Shown: piece by piece, positions 25,001 to 34,865 of the stretch
Numbering within the stretch: position 1 is the first letter of the stretch
How the letters are laid out: every line of letters starts with the position of its first letter
Assembly: GCA_946499835.1 (NCBI GenBank)
Contig: CAMMTJ010000006.1
Coordinates: 1-64,000 of the forward strand
Source: an uncultured Bacillota bacterium
Lineage (GTDB): Bacteria; Bacillota; Clostridia; Christensenellales; UBA1242
DNA length: 64,000 nucleotides
Direction: 5' to 3'
Notes under the pieces: generated by a model
The model's input: only the letters and a program-made list of their open reading frames with translations
Databases searched by the model: none
What the model was told of the DNA's origin: nothing
Translations under genes and position numbers: made by a program

Positions 25001-26168
25001 CAAGATAATTGTTGACATCAACATAATAGTTGTTTTTTGTCCACTGCGCCGTGAGAGTTGTATTTCCTGCACCAAAGGTGAAAGTTGTGCCACTTAGTGA
25101 CCCTGAACCACTCTTTGACCAACTTTTGAAAGTATATCCCTCTCTTGTTGGATTTGGTATCGATTTTGTTGTAGCATAATTCTGCGTAAAACTCTGTGAA
25201 GAACTCGACCCATTCCATTTTCCGTCATTTGGATTGATAGTTAAGGTGTAGGAATTGATTGTCCAATGTGCATACAAAGTTTCATTTCCCGTTGTTGTTT
25301 TTATTGTCTTGTCTGTCACACGAGTACCACCTGTTGGGCTTGTATACCAGCCTGCAAAAGTATATCCAGGTCTACTTGGATTGCTTGGTAGGTTATAATA
25401 ACTTTGATAAAATGTGTATGTCCAATCAAAATCTGAACTTGGTCCACCAGCATTGCGATCATATTTTATATAATAAGAATTAGGCGAAACAAAAGTAAAA
25501 TACGGATCGGTAACAAGCATTTCTTCCCCCTCATCACCATTGCTTATTGTATAATTCCTCGTTATCGTTTTACTACGGCTTGTCGCTGTGGATGGAAAGT
25601 CACCCGGATGTAGATACAGCGTTTGCCCAAGAGGATTTTCATATTTGTCATTATAAGTATTTTCTAGCGTAGAACTTATCAAATGAAAACCTTCATTGAC
25701 TTTTACTGAAAAATTAACGTTGTAACTGCCTGAATGATCTCCTGATATTATCCATAATTCTTGATTAAACTTAACTCGTGCAAAAGCAGGTTCATTTGCT
25801 GTTCCTGTCGATGTAGAACTATCTGATGTATAGTGGGATTCACTCGCTCCACCTGGATTATTTATATTTGATATTGTAATACTTAAACTTCCCCACATTT
25901 TTGAAACATCCACACCTGCTGAAGTGGTAAATCCGTCGTATAAAGCCGGAATATATGTAAGTGTTCCGTCCGTGTTTTGAAACGGAACAAAAAACACAAA
26001 AAGAGATTCCCAAACATAGCCTGTTTCTGCATCCGTTACCTCTTCCTGGCCTATGTCTGAGGGTGGCGTGGTTGGCTTTGGATTCCAGTTAGGCAAAAAA
26101 GCGATGCCACATGAAAATAGGGCAATTGCTATAAATGACAATGCACAAAGCAAAATCTTTCTTTTCAC
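22014..26168 (-). CDS. Large secreted mosaic protein: InlB-type repeats, GLUG repeats, carbohydrate-binding-like C-terminus
   Basis: About 1384 residues. An N-terminal signal peptide (MKRKILLCALSFIAIALFSC) ends in a lipobox-like LFSC, so it may be lipid-anchored. Listeria-Bacteroides (InlB B) repeats follow, with R-P-G-Y-T-F-A-G-W-Y and R-E-G-Y-T-F-K-S-W. A beta-sandwich-like insert comes next, then several GLUG repeats (GGLVGYLQTA, GGLVGYVAGS, GGIVGCFDN) over roughly residues 780-1130. The last 180 residues end in DLTAMYGAGNEPS, a motif also common in phage tail and adhesin proteins. The GTG at 26166-26168 is chosen because AAAGGAG lies 10 bases upstream, whereas the longer ATG start at 26207 lacks one. 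No LPXTG motif is present. The likely role is adhesion to host or glycan surfaces. Confidence 0.85.
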   Translation of the reverse strand: MKRKILLCALSFIAIALFSCGIAFLPNWNPKPTTPPSDIGQEEVTDAETGYVWESLFVFFVPFQNTDGTLTYIPALYDGFTTSAGVDVSKMWGSLSITISNINNPGGASESHYTSDSSTSTGTANEPAFARVKFNQELWIISGDHSGSYNVNFSVKVNEGFHLISSTLENTYNDKYENPLGQTLYLHPGDFPSTATSRSKTITRNYTISNGDEGEEMLVTDPYFTFVSPNSYYIKYDRNAGGPSSDFDWTYTFYQSYYNLPSNPSRPGYTFAGWYTSPTGGTRVTDKTIKTTTGNETLYAHWTINSYTLTINPNDGKWNGSSSSQSFTQNYATTKSIPNPTREGYTFKSWSKSGSGSLSGTTFTFGAGNTTLTAQWTKNNYYVDVNNYLDGGANDSAIPYGLSFSVKVDGVVKGTGLTDFYYGDIPYNSKVEVYDIKIGSGYSYSSYTVSPSGYEQSGSSKSHIIVTTPAQQININLYFVTNSYTLTVNPNGGTYNGKTGNQTVSGLYTQTTTIAAPTRYGYNFAGWAISGGNGSLSTFGKVCSASTDPLFTTSNNNVGMYNNSGDKSVTHTLISASSAGLSNWISGGRVLRVTYTGSCTWGNGLVQSISTSANKVFYTMIYAKVPVGYTLEPAYNASGDGATRTWITSNQGTGNWQTYVMRWNCGSTGSFSTIGFWYIQGNAGSASKPVNLDIAYLCSFDATGLSSTTGVATSPFVYTYGTSDVTLFALWEETWLNHTTPFSGSGTEADPYIIASAENLAYLSKRVYDGFSTFDNQYFKQTADIDLTKYNWQPIGVEINRSGSSVYCYFSGIYDGNGYTISGLHTPKGSGSLYLAQGLFGMVLVRNTTEIRNVTLENVDVRGGDCVGGLAGWVLSIYDNETVIIENCSVNGKTYGDDAVGGLIGKIETRERGIVEVINCDSDVSVGSLQEDIGGIVGNVENEDGIGKIVISRCNNYGDVVVNSGTYVGGIVGCFDNTSSTTACLTLDQNANFGQIQGMQDVGGIIGSARDIANITNNSNMGNVSIIGGKDSAAGIAGYFYSGTMTGNTSFGDITGINYVGGLVGYLQTAIMSSNQVEGTIKGNNYVGGLVGYVAGSSASATDCAVNADVIASSATDNNGLFGRLVNSFGITNCYFIGNFKNSSGTALSMTSFTGGGISPIVTNSYIIANGNAPVKKYTSLSSFKESWTIVSGVNDNNPIQKELFYLAGYSGGDEMLRVWLEDRNILSDPSFEYNDWGIFTSNENYKDSTHVRSGNYSWKFIGKEGVAESLNRTLTTYPIDPTHIYFVRMYAYQEVQMGEIQAYWQSAEPTIGKSPLGEAGKWNMYGWRFDRVGFSGSQIFRLDFNNNNVAGELWVDDVLLIDLTAMYGAGNEPSQEECMRLFA

Positions 26169-26354
26169 TATTTTGCATCTCCTTTTTTTTGTTACAATTC
26201 TCAACAAGTCACATTATTTTATTTTAGTTTATCACCCGTCACTGCAAAAAATCAAGCAAAATTGAGCATTATTCCACCTTTTCTGATTTTATTTTTCGCC
26301 CTATTTTTCATGAGATAGACGCGCTTTTGTCGATAAAAGACGATTGCGACATAT

Positions 26355-26361
26355 TTCGACA
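26355..26361 (-). promoter_or_regulatory. Candidate Spo0A box in the divergent intergenic region
   Basis: TTCGACA, the reverse complement of the Spo0A-box core TGTCGAA, is perfect. A 6-of-7 match, TGTCGAT, lies at 26329. The region 26169-26451 separates the minus-strand surface protein from the plus-strand deacetylase, so one regulator could act on both. The rest of the gap is AT-rich with no gene seen. A 7-mer will also occur by chance in a window this size. Confidence 0.35.
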
Positions 26362-26451
26362 ATTTTATTTTAACATAAATGCTATTTTTTATCAAAACAA
26401 ATTTTTCTATTTATATTTCATAAATTCTCTCATTATTAACATAATAAAGTT

Positions 26452-27294
26452 ATGAAAAGATTTATTTTTATCATAATCTTGTTCATTTTTTGTTTGAGTG
26501 GAAGCAAAATCGTTTGCCAAGATTTTTGTTTTGCTGAGGCTGATGAAGTTGTGTCCATTCCAATTCTTATGTATCATTCAGTGCTTCCAGGTAAAACTGG
26601 AAATTATTCAGTGACACCAGATATGCTTGAAGAAGACATAAAGTTTTTGCAAAAGCATGGTTATCAGTCAATTTTTGTCAAAGATATAATATCTTTTTGT
26701 GAAGGTGATGGCACTCTTCCTGACAAACCTGTCTTGCTCTCTTTTGATGATGGACATTACAACAATTATCATTATGCCTACCCTATCCTTAAAAAATATA
26801 ACTTCAAAGCAAACCTCAATGTTATCGGTGCCTTTTCTCAGTTTTCAACTTCAAGTGGTGACTCCGATCATCCAGAATACTCTTATTTGACTTGGGATGA
26901 GATAAAGACTTTGCATGAAAGCGGACTCTTTGAAATTGGAAATCATACATACAAAATGCATGACTATAGTCCTCGATTTGGAATTTCAAAGAAAAAGGGC
27001 GAGGATGAAGAAAGTTACAAAAACGCTTTGAGTGCGGACATCAAAAAACTTGAAGATTATCTCTCAACAAAATGTGGCATCACTGCCGAAGTTTTTGCCT
27101 ATCCTTTTGGAGAATACAACGATGATGGAGAAAAAATATTAAGGCAAATGGGTTACAAGGCCTTCCTCACCTGTAATGAAGGGATAAATAATGTCAAAAA
27201 AGGTGATTCGAAAGTGCTGTCTCATCTCAAAAGGATCAACCGCACAGGAAAACTCTCAAGCAAAGAATTTTTTGAAAAATATGGTATAGATTGA
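26452..27294 (+). CDS. Secreted polysaccharide deacetylase (NodB family)
   Basis: A 280-residue exported enzyme that removes acetyl groups from peptidoglycan or another surface polysaccharide. The signal sequence MKRFIFIIILFIFCLSG is followed by the NodB domain from about residue 35. Motif 1 is LLSFDDGHYNN, with the catalytic base and metal-binding aspartates. Motif 2 is EIGNHTYKMHD, a variant of the usual H-x-x-x-H metal-binding pair. EVFAYPFGEYND is motif 3. The ATG has no ribosome binding site; a CATAAT at 26440-26445 ends six bases upstream, so the transcript may be leaderless. It is divergent from the mosaic surface protein and followed by an independent promoter. Confidence 0.9.
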   Translation: MKRFIFIIILFIFCLSGSKIVCQDFCFAEADEVVSIPILMYHSVLPGKTGNYSVTPDMLEEDIKFLQKHGYQSIFVKDIISFCEGDGTLPDKPVLLSFDDGHYNNYHYAYPILKKYNFKANLNVIGAFSQFSTSSGDSDHPEYSYLTWDEIKTLHESGLFEIGNHTYKMHDYSPRFGISKKKGEDEESYKNALSADIKKLEDYLSTKCGITAEVFAYPFGEYNDDGEKILRQMGYKAFLTCNEGINNVKKGDSKVLSHLKRINRTGKLSSKEFFEKYGID

Positions 27295-27326
27295 CAATCT
27301 TTCGATAATTTTCGATGACGATTTCT

Positions 27327-27356
27327 TTGACAAAGGCAAAATAATTATTTTATAAT
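27327..27356 (+). promoter_or_regulatory. Promoter of the old-yellow-enzyme gene
   Basis: TTGACA (27327-27332), 18-bp spacer, TATAAT (27351-27356), followed by AAAAGGAG and the ATG at 27375. Confidence 0.8.
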
Positions 27357-27374
27357 AATCAAAAGGAGAACGCC

Positions 27375-29423
27375 ATGGAAAAAAAATATGAATCACTCTT
27401 CACGCCTTGGAAGATTGGAAAGGTTGAAATCAAAAACAGAATTGTGTTATGTCCAATGGGTGGAACTTCACTCTTTGGTTGGATGGAACTGCATCACTTT
27501 GACAAAGATGCATCAGAATTTTTCATGGAATGCGCAAAAAACAATGTTGGACTGATCATTCCTGGAATTGCACCTCTTCGCAATTTGATTGGAAGACAAT
27601 GGCTTTACAAGAGCAAACGCTCTTTCAAAAAACTTAAAAGTTATATGGAAGAATTCCATAAGACAGGCGCCAAGATGTTTATTCAACTTACCGCTGGTTT
27701 TGGCAGATCTTTTTCTGTGCCAACGGGAATGGTGCCAATGCTCAAAAACAAATTTTTGAATTTGATGGTGAAACCTATCATTGATGTGCAATATCTTTGT
27801 GCCTCACCTGTGTCTTTGCCTTCAAGATGGGCAGAAGGAGTTATGACACGTGCCATAACCAAAAAAGAAATCTCACAAATGATTTCTGCTTTTGCAAAAA
27901 CAGCAAAACTTTGCAAAGAGGCTGGTGTTGATGGCGTGGAAGTGCATGCTGTGCATGAGGGTTATCTGCTTGACCAATTTACCACCGAATACACAAACAA
28001 ACGCACTGATGAATATGGTGGAAGTTTTGAAAACCGCTATCGCTTCCCAGTTCAAGTTGTCAAAGCAATCAAAGAGGCGTGCGGAAAAGACTACCCTGTT
28101 TCGCTTAGATTTTCAGCGGTAAGCAAAACCAAAGACTTCTGCAAAGGCGCTGTGCCGGGCGAAGAATACACCGAGGTTGGAAGAGATCTTAGCGAGGCAA
28201 AGAAAGCAGCAAAATATCTTGCTGATGCTGGATATGATATGCTCAACACTGACAACGGCACTTATGATGCTTGGTATTGGGCTCACCCTCCTGCATATAT
28301 GCCAAAAAACTGCAACCTTAAAGATGTTGCCGAAGTGAAAAAGGCTGTCAAAATCCCTGTTGTATGTGCTGGAAAAATGGAACCTGTCGATGCATCAAAA
28401 GCAATCGAGAAAGGTGACATTGATGCTATGGGCGTGGCAAGACAATTCTTGACTGACAATGCTTGGGTGACAAAACTTGTTGAAGAGAGAGAGGACGACA
28501 TTTTGCCTTGCATCCATTGCCATAACGGATGTTTCCCTATGTCACATTATAAAGGCATTGCAAATGGTGCTTCAATGGCTGACACAAAAGGTATGTCAAG
28601 ATGTGCACTCAATCCTATGACCATGCAGAACCATAAGTTTGATATTAAACCTGCCAAAAAACCAAAGACTGTTGCAGTCATTGGCGGAGGCGTTGGTGGG
28701 ATGGAAGTTGCAAGAATTGCAACCTTGCGCGGACATAAAGTCACAATATATGAAAAAAGTGACACCCTTGGCGGAATCTTTATTGCAGCAGCGGCACCTT
28801 CTTTCAAAGAGAAAGACAAAAAACTTATTGAATGGTATCGCAGACAAATCAAAAAACTCAACATTGAAGTCAAATTCAACAGCAACATCACCTCTCTTGA
28901 TGAAATAAAGGCTGATGAAATTGTTATTGCAACAGGTTCAATTCCAAAACGCCCACCAATCCCAGGTATTGAAAAAACTATTGAAGCCTGCCAGTATCTA
29001 AATGGTAAGGAAGTCAAAGGTAATGTTGTTATTATCGGTGGTGGACTTTCTGGTTGCGAGATTGCTTATGACCTTCTTCTTAAAGGACAAAAGCCTATGA
29101 TTGTTGAGTCTATGAATGACCTTATGTGCTCAAAATCACTGTGTCTTGCAAATTCTTCTTATCTTCGTGATTATTTTGATTACAAAAAAATGCCTGTATA
29201 TCTTGAATCACAAGTCAAAAAGATCAATGACCATTCAGTTGAAATATGTCAAAATGGAAAATCTCACCTGCTCAAAGCCGACTATGTGATAAGCGCGGTC
29301 GGTTATCGCCCTGCACCAATTGCCAAACCTTCAAAACACGTGCATATAGTTGGAGATGCACTCAAAGTTGGCAATTTGCGAACAGTTGTTTGGCGTGCTT
29401 GGGAAGTGGCAGAGAAGATATAA
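27375..29423 (+). CDS. NADH:flavin oxidoreductase / 2,4-dienoyl-CoA reductase-like (old yellow enzyme)
   Basis: The 682-residue multi-cofactor reductase has an FMN-binding TIM barrel (about 1-345: LFTPWKIGKVEIKNRIV and DGVEVHAVHEGYLLDQF). A 4Fe-4S cluster segment follows near 378-400 (CIHCHNGCF ... RCALNP). The C-terminal FAD/NAD(P)H domain has VAVIGGGVGGMEVARIA near 430 and a second VVIIGGGLSGCEIA near 555. This is the FadH, enoate reductase and bile-acid 7-dehydroxylation type architecture, which reduces activated C=C bonds. The actual substrate is unknown. The start has AAAAGGAG and a consensus promoter. Its stop overlaps the ATG of the following acetyltransferase gene, so the two are co-translated. 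Confidence 0.92.
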   Translation: MEKKYESLFTPWKIGKVEIKNRIVLCPMGGTSLFGWMELHHFDKDASEFFMECAKNNVGLIIPGIAPLRNLIGRQWLYKSKRSFKKLKSYMEEFHKTGAKMFIQLTAGFGRSFSVPTGMVPMLKNKFLNLMVKPIIDVQYLCASPVSLPSRWAEGVMTRAITKKEISQMISAFAKTAKLCKEAGVDGVEVHAVHEGYLLDQFTTEYTNKRTDEYGGSFENRYRFPVQVVKAIKEACGKDYPVSLRFSAVSKTKDFCKGAVPGEEYTEVGRDLSEAKKAAKYLADAGYDMLNTDNGTYDAWYWAHPPAYMPKNCNLKDVAEVKKAVKIPVVCAGKMEPVDASKAIEKGDIDAMGVARQFLTDNAWVTKLVEEREDDILPCIHCHNGCFPMSHYKGIANGASMADTKGMSRCALNPMTMQNHKFDIKPAKKPKTVAVIGGGVGGMEVARIATLRGHKVTIYEKSDTLGGIFIAAAAPSFKEKDKKLIEWYRRQIKKLNIEVKFNSNITSLDEIKADEIVIATGSIPKRPPIPGIEKTIEACQYLNGKEVKGNVVIIGGGLSGCEIAYDLLLKGQKPMIVESMNDLMCSKSLCLANSSYLRDYFDYKKMPVYLESQVKKINDHSVEICQNGKSHLLKADYVISAVGYRPAPIAKPSKHVHIVGDALKVGNLRTVVWRAWEVAEKI

Positions 29424-30022
29424 TGAAAATAACCATAAGAAAAATTGACAAAAGATATAGTAAAAAACTTTTTCAAATGCAAGAAGATGTTTTTTGTGAA
29501 AAAATTGATAAAAATCTTTTGCGTCACAACACACTAGAAAATTTTGATGAAGTTTTTGATAAAACAAATGTTACTCTTGGCGTCTTTGATAAAAACAAAC
29601 TTGTTGGCTTTGGCATTTTGATTATTGCCAAACAAAATAAAATACTCCCAAATTCATTAGTTTATGCCAGCACTACTTTGCCATGCATAAAGAGTGAATG
29701 GATAGCCAAGGAAAAGATAAATCTCAAACTTGCCAAGAATGAAAAAATCAAAAGCACCACTTGTTTGGAAAGTTGCATCGGAATTGTAAAATTAATAATT
29801 GTCAAAAAAGAATGTCGTGGAAAAGGCATTCAAATGAAAATTTTGAAAAAGTTTGACCACTTTTATAAAAAATTTGGCATAAAACGTGTCATATGTTCAG
29901 TATCACCCTTCAATTTTTTCAGTCTAAACAACTTTTATTCAAATGGCTTTCGTTTGATTTATAGAAAAAATTTGTATGATGGCTATGACAGACTCATCCT
30001 CGCAAAAAATGTCAAAAAATAA
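29423..30022 (+). CDS. GNAT-family acetyltransferase
   Basis: A 199-residue protein. The acetyl-CoA-binding region is CIGIVKLIIVKKECRGKGIQ, followed by the helix MKILKKFDHFY, and the late SLNNFYSNGFRLIYR is the usual GNAT strand-helix end. The N-terminal half is less typical. The ATG at 29423 shares an A with the TAA of the preceding reductase gene (TAATG), which argues for this start over longer frames reading into that gene. The substrate is unknown; the tight coupling suggests a role in the same pathway as the reductase. Confidence 0.8.
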   Translation: MKITIRKIDKRYSKKLFQMQEDVFCEKIDKNLLRHNTLENFDEVFDKTNVTLGVFDKNKLVGFGILIIAKQNKILPNSLVYASTTLPCIKSEWIAKEKINLKLAKNEKIKSTTCLESCIGIVKLIIVKKECRGKGIQMKILKKFDHFYKKFGIKRVICSVSPFNFFSLNNFYSNGFRLIYRKNLYDGYDRLILAKNVKK

Positions 30023-30042
30023 TTAAACAGAGTGCAATTATC

Positions 30043-30084
30043 CAAAAAAAAACACTTTAATTATAAAAGTTAAAGTGTTTTTTC
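30043..30084 (+). terminator. Terminator of the reductase-acetyltransferase operon
   Basis: Perfect 10-bp stem AACACTTTAA / TTAAAGTGTT with a 9-base loop, A-run before and T-run after. Confidence 0.85.
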
Positions 30085-30107
30085 TTAAAAAAATTTTCAA
30101 TAAATTA

Positions 30108-30170
30108 TTGACAAAGCAAAATTAAATTGCTATTATGATAATGTCGAATAAGTTATGACCATTAACTTAT
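30108..30170 (+). promoter_or_regulatory. Promoter and operator-like inverted repeat of the ABC exporter unit
   Basis: TTGACA (30108-30113), 17-bp spacer, TATTAT (30131-30136). A perfect Spo0A-box core TGTCGAA (30142-30148) lies on the predicted start site. It is followed at once by the 8-bp inverted repeat ATAAGTTA / TAACTTAT (30148-30170), which could be an operator or a 5' hairpin. Confidence 0.65.
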
Positions 30171-30205
30171 AAATAAAATTTTTAACTAAAGGAGAACTAT
30201 TCAAA

Positions 30206-30283
30206 ATGGTTAAAGTTACAAAAATTTTACAACTAAACAATAATACAAGCCATACGAATGGTTCTTTTAACATGTATTTTTAA
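30206..30283 (+). CDS. 25-residue leader peptide ahead of the ABC exporter
   Basis: An ATG at 30206 with AAAGGAG nine bases upstream opens a 25-codon frame ending at 30283: MVKVTKILQLNNNTSHTNGS then FNMYF. It begins downstream of a good promoter and ends 66 bp before the ABC exporter. The codons for S-H-T-N contain CATACGAA, which can pair with TTCGTATG at 30317-30324. This makes it a plausible regulatory leader peptide. It could instead be the precursor of a small exported peptide handled by the exporter. No match to a known leader is recalled. Confidence 0.6.
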   Translation: MVKVTKILQLNNNTSHTNGSFNMYF

Positions 30284-30342
30284 GTTTAATCTTATTATAT
30301 AATTAAAAATAAAAACTTCGTATGCAAAAATTTTTACGGAGG
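30251..30342 (+). promoter_or_regulatory. Attenuator-like alternative hairpins before the ABC exporter
   Basis: Hairpin A pairs CATACGAA (30251-30258, inside the leader frame) with TTCGTATG (30317-30324). Hairpin B pairs CTTCGTA (30316-30322) with TACGGAG (30335-30341) and is followed by seven T. The strand at 30316-30324 is shared, so A and B exclude each other. Hairpin B buries the GGAGG site (30338-30342) of the exporter and looks like a terminator. A ribosome held in the leader would decide which forms. Confidence 0.6.
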
Positions 30343-30349
30343 TTTTTTT

Positions 30350-32164
30350 ATGAAAAAAAGAAAAGAAAAGTCGAAAAAAATTTCGCTTTCAATGTATCTG
30401 GCAAAATATAAATTTGGAATATCTATGTATATTATCGTTTATCTTATTGCTGGTGCTGGAACAATTTTGCAAACAATTTTCTTTGCGAAAGCGATTGAAT
30501 ATATCACAACTTCTCTGATTCGAGAGGCAATGATAACGCTTGGAATTATCGCAGGGGTCGTTATTGTCAAGCGACTTTGTTGGTATTTGTCTGGCCTCAT
30601 CTATCAAAAATATGCCAACAAAATTATGGCAGACTTAAACCTAGATTTGGCAAAACAAGCCTTCAAATTAAATTCCAAAACATACGCCGATCACGAAACA
30701 GGAAAATTTGTGCAAAGAATTGTGACAGATCCTGAAACCGTGGTGCAAAACTTGGCAGATTTGGTGGATTTGTTCACCGACTGCATCACTGCACTGATTA
30801 TGATTATTTATATTGCCACATTAAACATCTATATCGCTCTTGCCATTGTTGTGCTTTTTGCATTTTGTATGATACTTGAAAAAATAAGACGCAAAAGAAA
30901 CCGCAAAAACAAATTCAATATGCGCCGAAAAAATGATAAAATTTATTCCCTTACCACTGAAATCGTCAGAAGTGAAAAAGATATCAAGTCTTTGGGCTTG
31001 GAAGATAAGTTGAGTGAAATTTCAAAAAAATATTATGATGACTATAAAAAAGCAACTTACACATTTGAAGTCAAAGATATGAATATGTGGGCACTTCGAA
31101 ATGTGATAATTGAAGTTTGTGGTATTTTGCTCTTAATTCTTGGTGCCTACATGATTGATATATCAATTTTGACACTTGCTTCCTTTATGATCATCTATTC
31201 CAACAATGGCAATCTTATTTCCTTTGTTTGGAGCATTGGAAAGATAAGAGATATATTTTTGGAAGTTAATGTTGCCTCTTCAAGGATGTTCTCTCTTTTT
31301 GACAATAATGAATATGTCTGTGAAAAATTCGGAGATATTCACCTTGGAAATGTGAAAGGATCAATCGAATTTAGAAACGTTGCATATTCTTTCGTTGAAT
31401 ATGAACAAGCCGACGATGACATATTTTTAACTGAAAAAGAATTAAAAGCACAAAAAAATAAAAAGAGAAAGGTGGAAAGTGTCAACAAAATCTTTGACAA
31501 ACTCTCTTTCAAAATTGAGCCAAATACCACCGTTGCCTTTGTTGGCAAATCTGGTTCTGGCAAATCAACAATTTTGAATTTAATGTCAAAAATGTTTGAA
31601 GTGGACAGTGGTGAAGTGTTGATTGATGGCGTCAATATCAACGAATTGGATAAAGAAACACTCAGAAGTGCCATTTCACTTGTAAATCAATTTCCATATA
31701 TATTTGATATGACAATCAAGGACAATCTTCTTCTTGCAAAAAAAGATGCCACCAACAAGGAAATTGCGGATGCAATTGAAAAGGCATCTTTGACAGATTT
31801 TATATCTTCTTTGAAAAAAGGGATTGACACAAAAGTTGGCGAGAGTGGTATAAAACTCTCAGGAGGACAAAAACAGAGACTCGCCATTGCAAGAGCATTG
31901 CTGAGAAATTCCCCTATCATAATTTTTGATGAAAGCACCAGTTCTCTTGACAACTTTGCACAAGAAAATATAAAACAAACTATCGATAGTTTGAAAGGAA
32001 AAAGCACTATTGTCATAGTTGCTCACAGACTGTCAACAATTCGAAACGTGGACAAAATTTACTTCTTAGACAATGGGAAAATTGAGGATGTTGGCACTTT
32101 TGATGAACTTTTTGAAAATAATGTTAAATTCAAAAATATGTTCTATGCCGATAATTTGCAATAA
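30350..32164 (+). CDS. ABC exporter, fused membrane and ATP-binding domains
   Basis: The 604-residue type IV exporter half-transporter has six membrane segments in the first 310 residues. A nucleotide-binding domain follows, with Walker A GKSGSGKST near 400, signature LSGGQKQR, Walker B PIIIFDEST and the H-loop AHRLST. A lysine-rich insert (EKELKAQKNKKRKVE) between the first strands of the ATP-binding domain is unusual. It probably works as a homodimer, since no partner half-transporter is adjacent. The substrate is unknown; the regulated leader suggests an inducible drug or peptide exporter. GGAGG lies before the ATG inside the attenuator hairpin. Confidence 0.92.
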   Translation: MKKRKEKSKKISLSMYLAKYKFGISMYIIVYLIAGAGTILQTIFFAKAIEYITTSLIREAMITLGIIAGVVIVKRLCWYLSGLIYQKYANKIMADLNLDLAKQAFKLNSKTYADHETGKFVQRIVTDPETVVQNLADLVDLFTDCITALIMIIYIATLNIYIALAIVVLFAFCMILEKIRRKRNRKNKFNMRRKNDKIYSLTTEIVRSEKDIKSLGLEDKLSEISKKYYDDYKKATYTFEVKDMNMWALRNVIIEVCGILLLILGAYMIDISILTLASFMIIYSNNGNLISFVWSIGKIRDIFLEVNVASSRMFSLFDNNEYVCEKFGDIHLGNVKGSIEFRNVAYSFVEYEQADDDIFLTEKELKAQKNKKRKVESVNKIFDKLSFKIEPNTTVAFVGKSGSGKSTILNLMSKMFEVDSGEVLIDGVNINELDKETLRSAISLVNQFPYIFDMTIKDNLLLAKKDATNKEIADAIEKASLTDFISSLKKGIDTKVGESGIKLSGGQKQRLAIARALLRNSPIIIFDESTSSLDNFAQENIKQTIDSLKGKSTIVIVAHRLSTIRNVDKIYFLDNGKIEDVGTFDELFENNVKFKNMFYADNLQ

Positions 32165-32213
32165 TTCAAAATAAAAGCGTTGTTTTAATTAAAAAAAAGC
32201 GAAAAATTGAGAC

Positions 32214-32250
32214 TAAAAAAGGATAATGTCAACAGGCATTATCCTTTTTT
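32214..32250 (+). terminator. Terminator of the ABC exporter
   Basis: Stem GGATAATG / CATTATCC flanked by A- and T-runs; it can also terminate the lipoprotein gene arriving from the other strand. Confidence 0.85.
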
Positions 32251-32285
32251 CAAACAAAACTATCAGTCAGTTTTTTCTTAAATTA

Positions 32286-33362
32286 TCACTTCTCTATAAC
32301 ATCAAGTTCAAGCGTAAGGTTTGCATCTTTGAAAGTTAGTTTATTCTCAGCATAGCCATTGATACCTGTTGAAACATCTCCACTTGAAATTATTTTTTCA
32401 CCAATATCAAGGGTTGTGTTATAATTGTCAACCTCGCCTTCACTTATTCTAAGCCAAAAGTCATGCCCAATCGCATAATCAATTTCAAGAGTCAACTTTC
32501 CATCAACTGGTTGAAGAACATAATCAGTAAACTTAAGCAAATTGCCACCATCAACATGGTCATCATCCCCTACACGAATTGTATAATTCTCGGCAATGCT
32601 GTCAAGCCCTGAAAGATCAAAAACAAGAGTTTCTTTCATGGTTGGAATCTGCACTTCTCCATAAGGATGAACGTTTACGCGGAAAATGAGCGTTCCTTCA
32701 CCTGAACTGTTTCCATTGTCAAAATTTGCAATTATCATGGTTGAGCCAACAGAAATTTTGCTTGGATCAATCAAGATTTTTGCCTGCAAAATCACATTGG
32801 AACCAGTGTGCCCTATAAGATCCGTTAATGTGATTTCATCAATCGTTATTGCATCATTTGGAATAACAGATTGATTTGTTGAAGTGACATCACTACCAAG
32901 AATTGTCATATATGGAGCGTCAAAGGCAACCAAAAATTCACGACTCTCATAAGATGAAGTCCCTTCACCTGCCACAGCGATATCCATCATATTGTTGCTT
33001 GTCAACCAAACAAAGTCTGTTTCTGTCACCTCTTGCAAAGGTGAGGTTTCAACAGTTATTGTCACATCGCTCTCTGGCATTGTAAAACGATAGCCACCAC
33101 CCCACGCTTCTTCACAAGCAGTGCCATTGTAATAAACGCCAGCAAGTTCAAGTTCGCCGTTGAGCAATTCAACATCAAAATAAACACGATCTCCTGCAAT
33201 AGCAGTTGATTGAATGGTGACTTCGTAGTCTGCACTTTCCTGCACCGTTATATTGTATTGTGTAGGCGCTGGTGGATCATCGTTGCACGCAGTCAGAAGC
33301 ACCATGCTTGGCAAAAGCACGAGTGCACCAAACACCAATGGCATTAACTTTTTCAATTTCAT
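32286..33362 (-). CDS. Hypothetical lipoprotein
   Basis: About 358 residues. The N-terminus has a lysine-rich start, a hydrophobic stretch and the lipobox LLTAC-N, so it should be lipid-anchored on the outer face of the membrane. The mature part begins with a proline-rich linker (DDPPAPTQ), then a module resembling a beta-repeat with Y-N-I-T-V and F-T-M-P-E-S-D-V-T-I-T-V. The latter pattern is common in Firmicute surface repeat proteins. The rest is beta-rich and not recognised. The ATG at 33360-33362 has GAGGGATGGG upstream and is preferred to the longer frame. It follows enolase by 43 bp on the same strand and may be read through from it. Confidence 0.8.
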   Translation of the reverse strand: MKLKKLMPLVFGALVLLPSMVLLTACNDDPPAPTQYNITVQESADYEVTIQSTAIAGDRVYFDVELLNGELELAGVYYNGTACEEAWGGGYRFTMPESDVTITVETSPLQEVTETDFVWLTSNNMMDIAVAGEGTSSYESREFLVAFDAPYMTILGSDVTSTNQSVIPNDAITIDEITLTDLIGHTGSNVILQAKILIDPSKISVGSTMIIANFDNGNSSGEGTLIFRVNVHPYGEVQIPTMKETLVFDLSGLDSIAENYTIRVGDDDHVDGGNLLKFTDYVLQPVDGKLTLEIDYAIGHDFWLRISEGEVDNYNTTLDIGEKIISSGDVSTGINGYAENKLTFKDANLTLELDVIEK

Positions 33363-33405
33363 AAACCCATCCCTCTTTCTTATTATGAAATTCATGTTTC
33401 AAAGG

Positions 33406-34854
<1,449 letters not shown>

Positions 34855-34865
34855 TGGAATTTATT

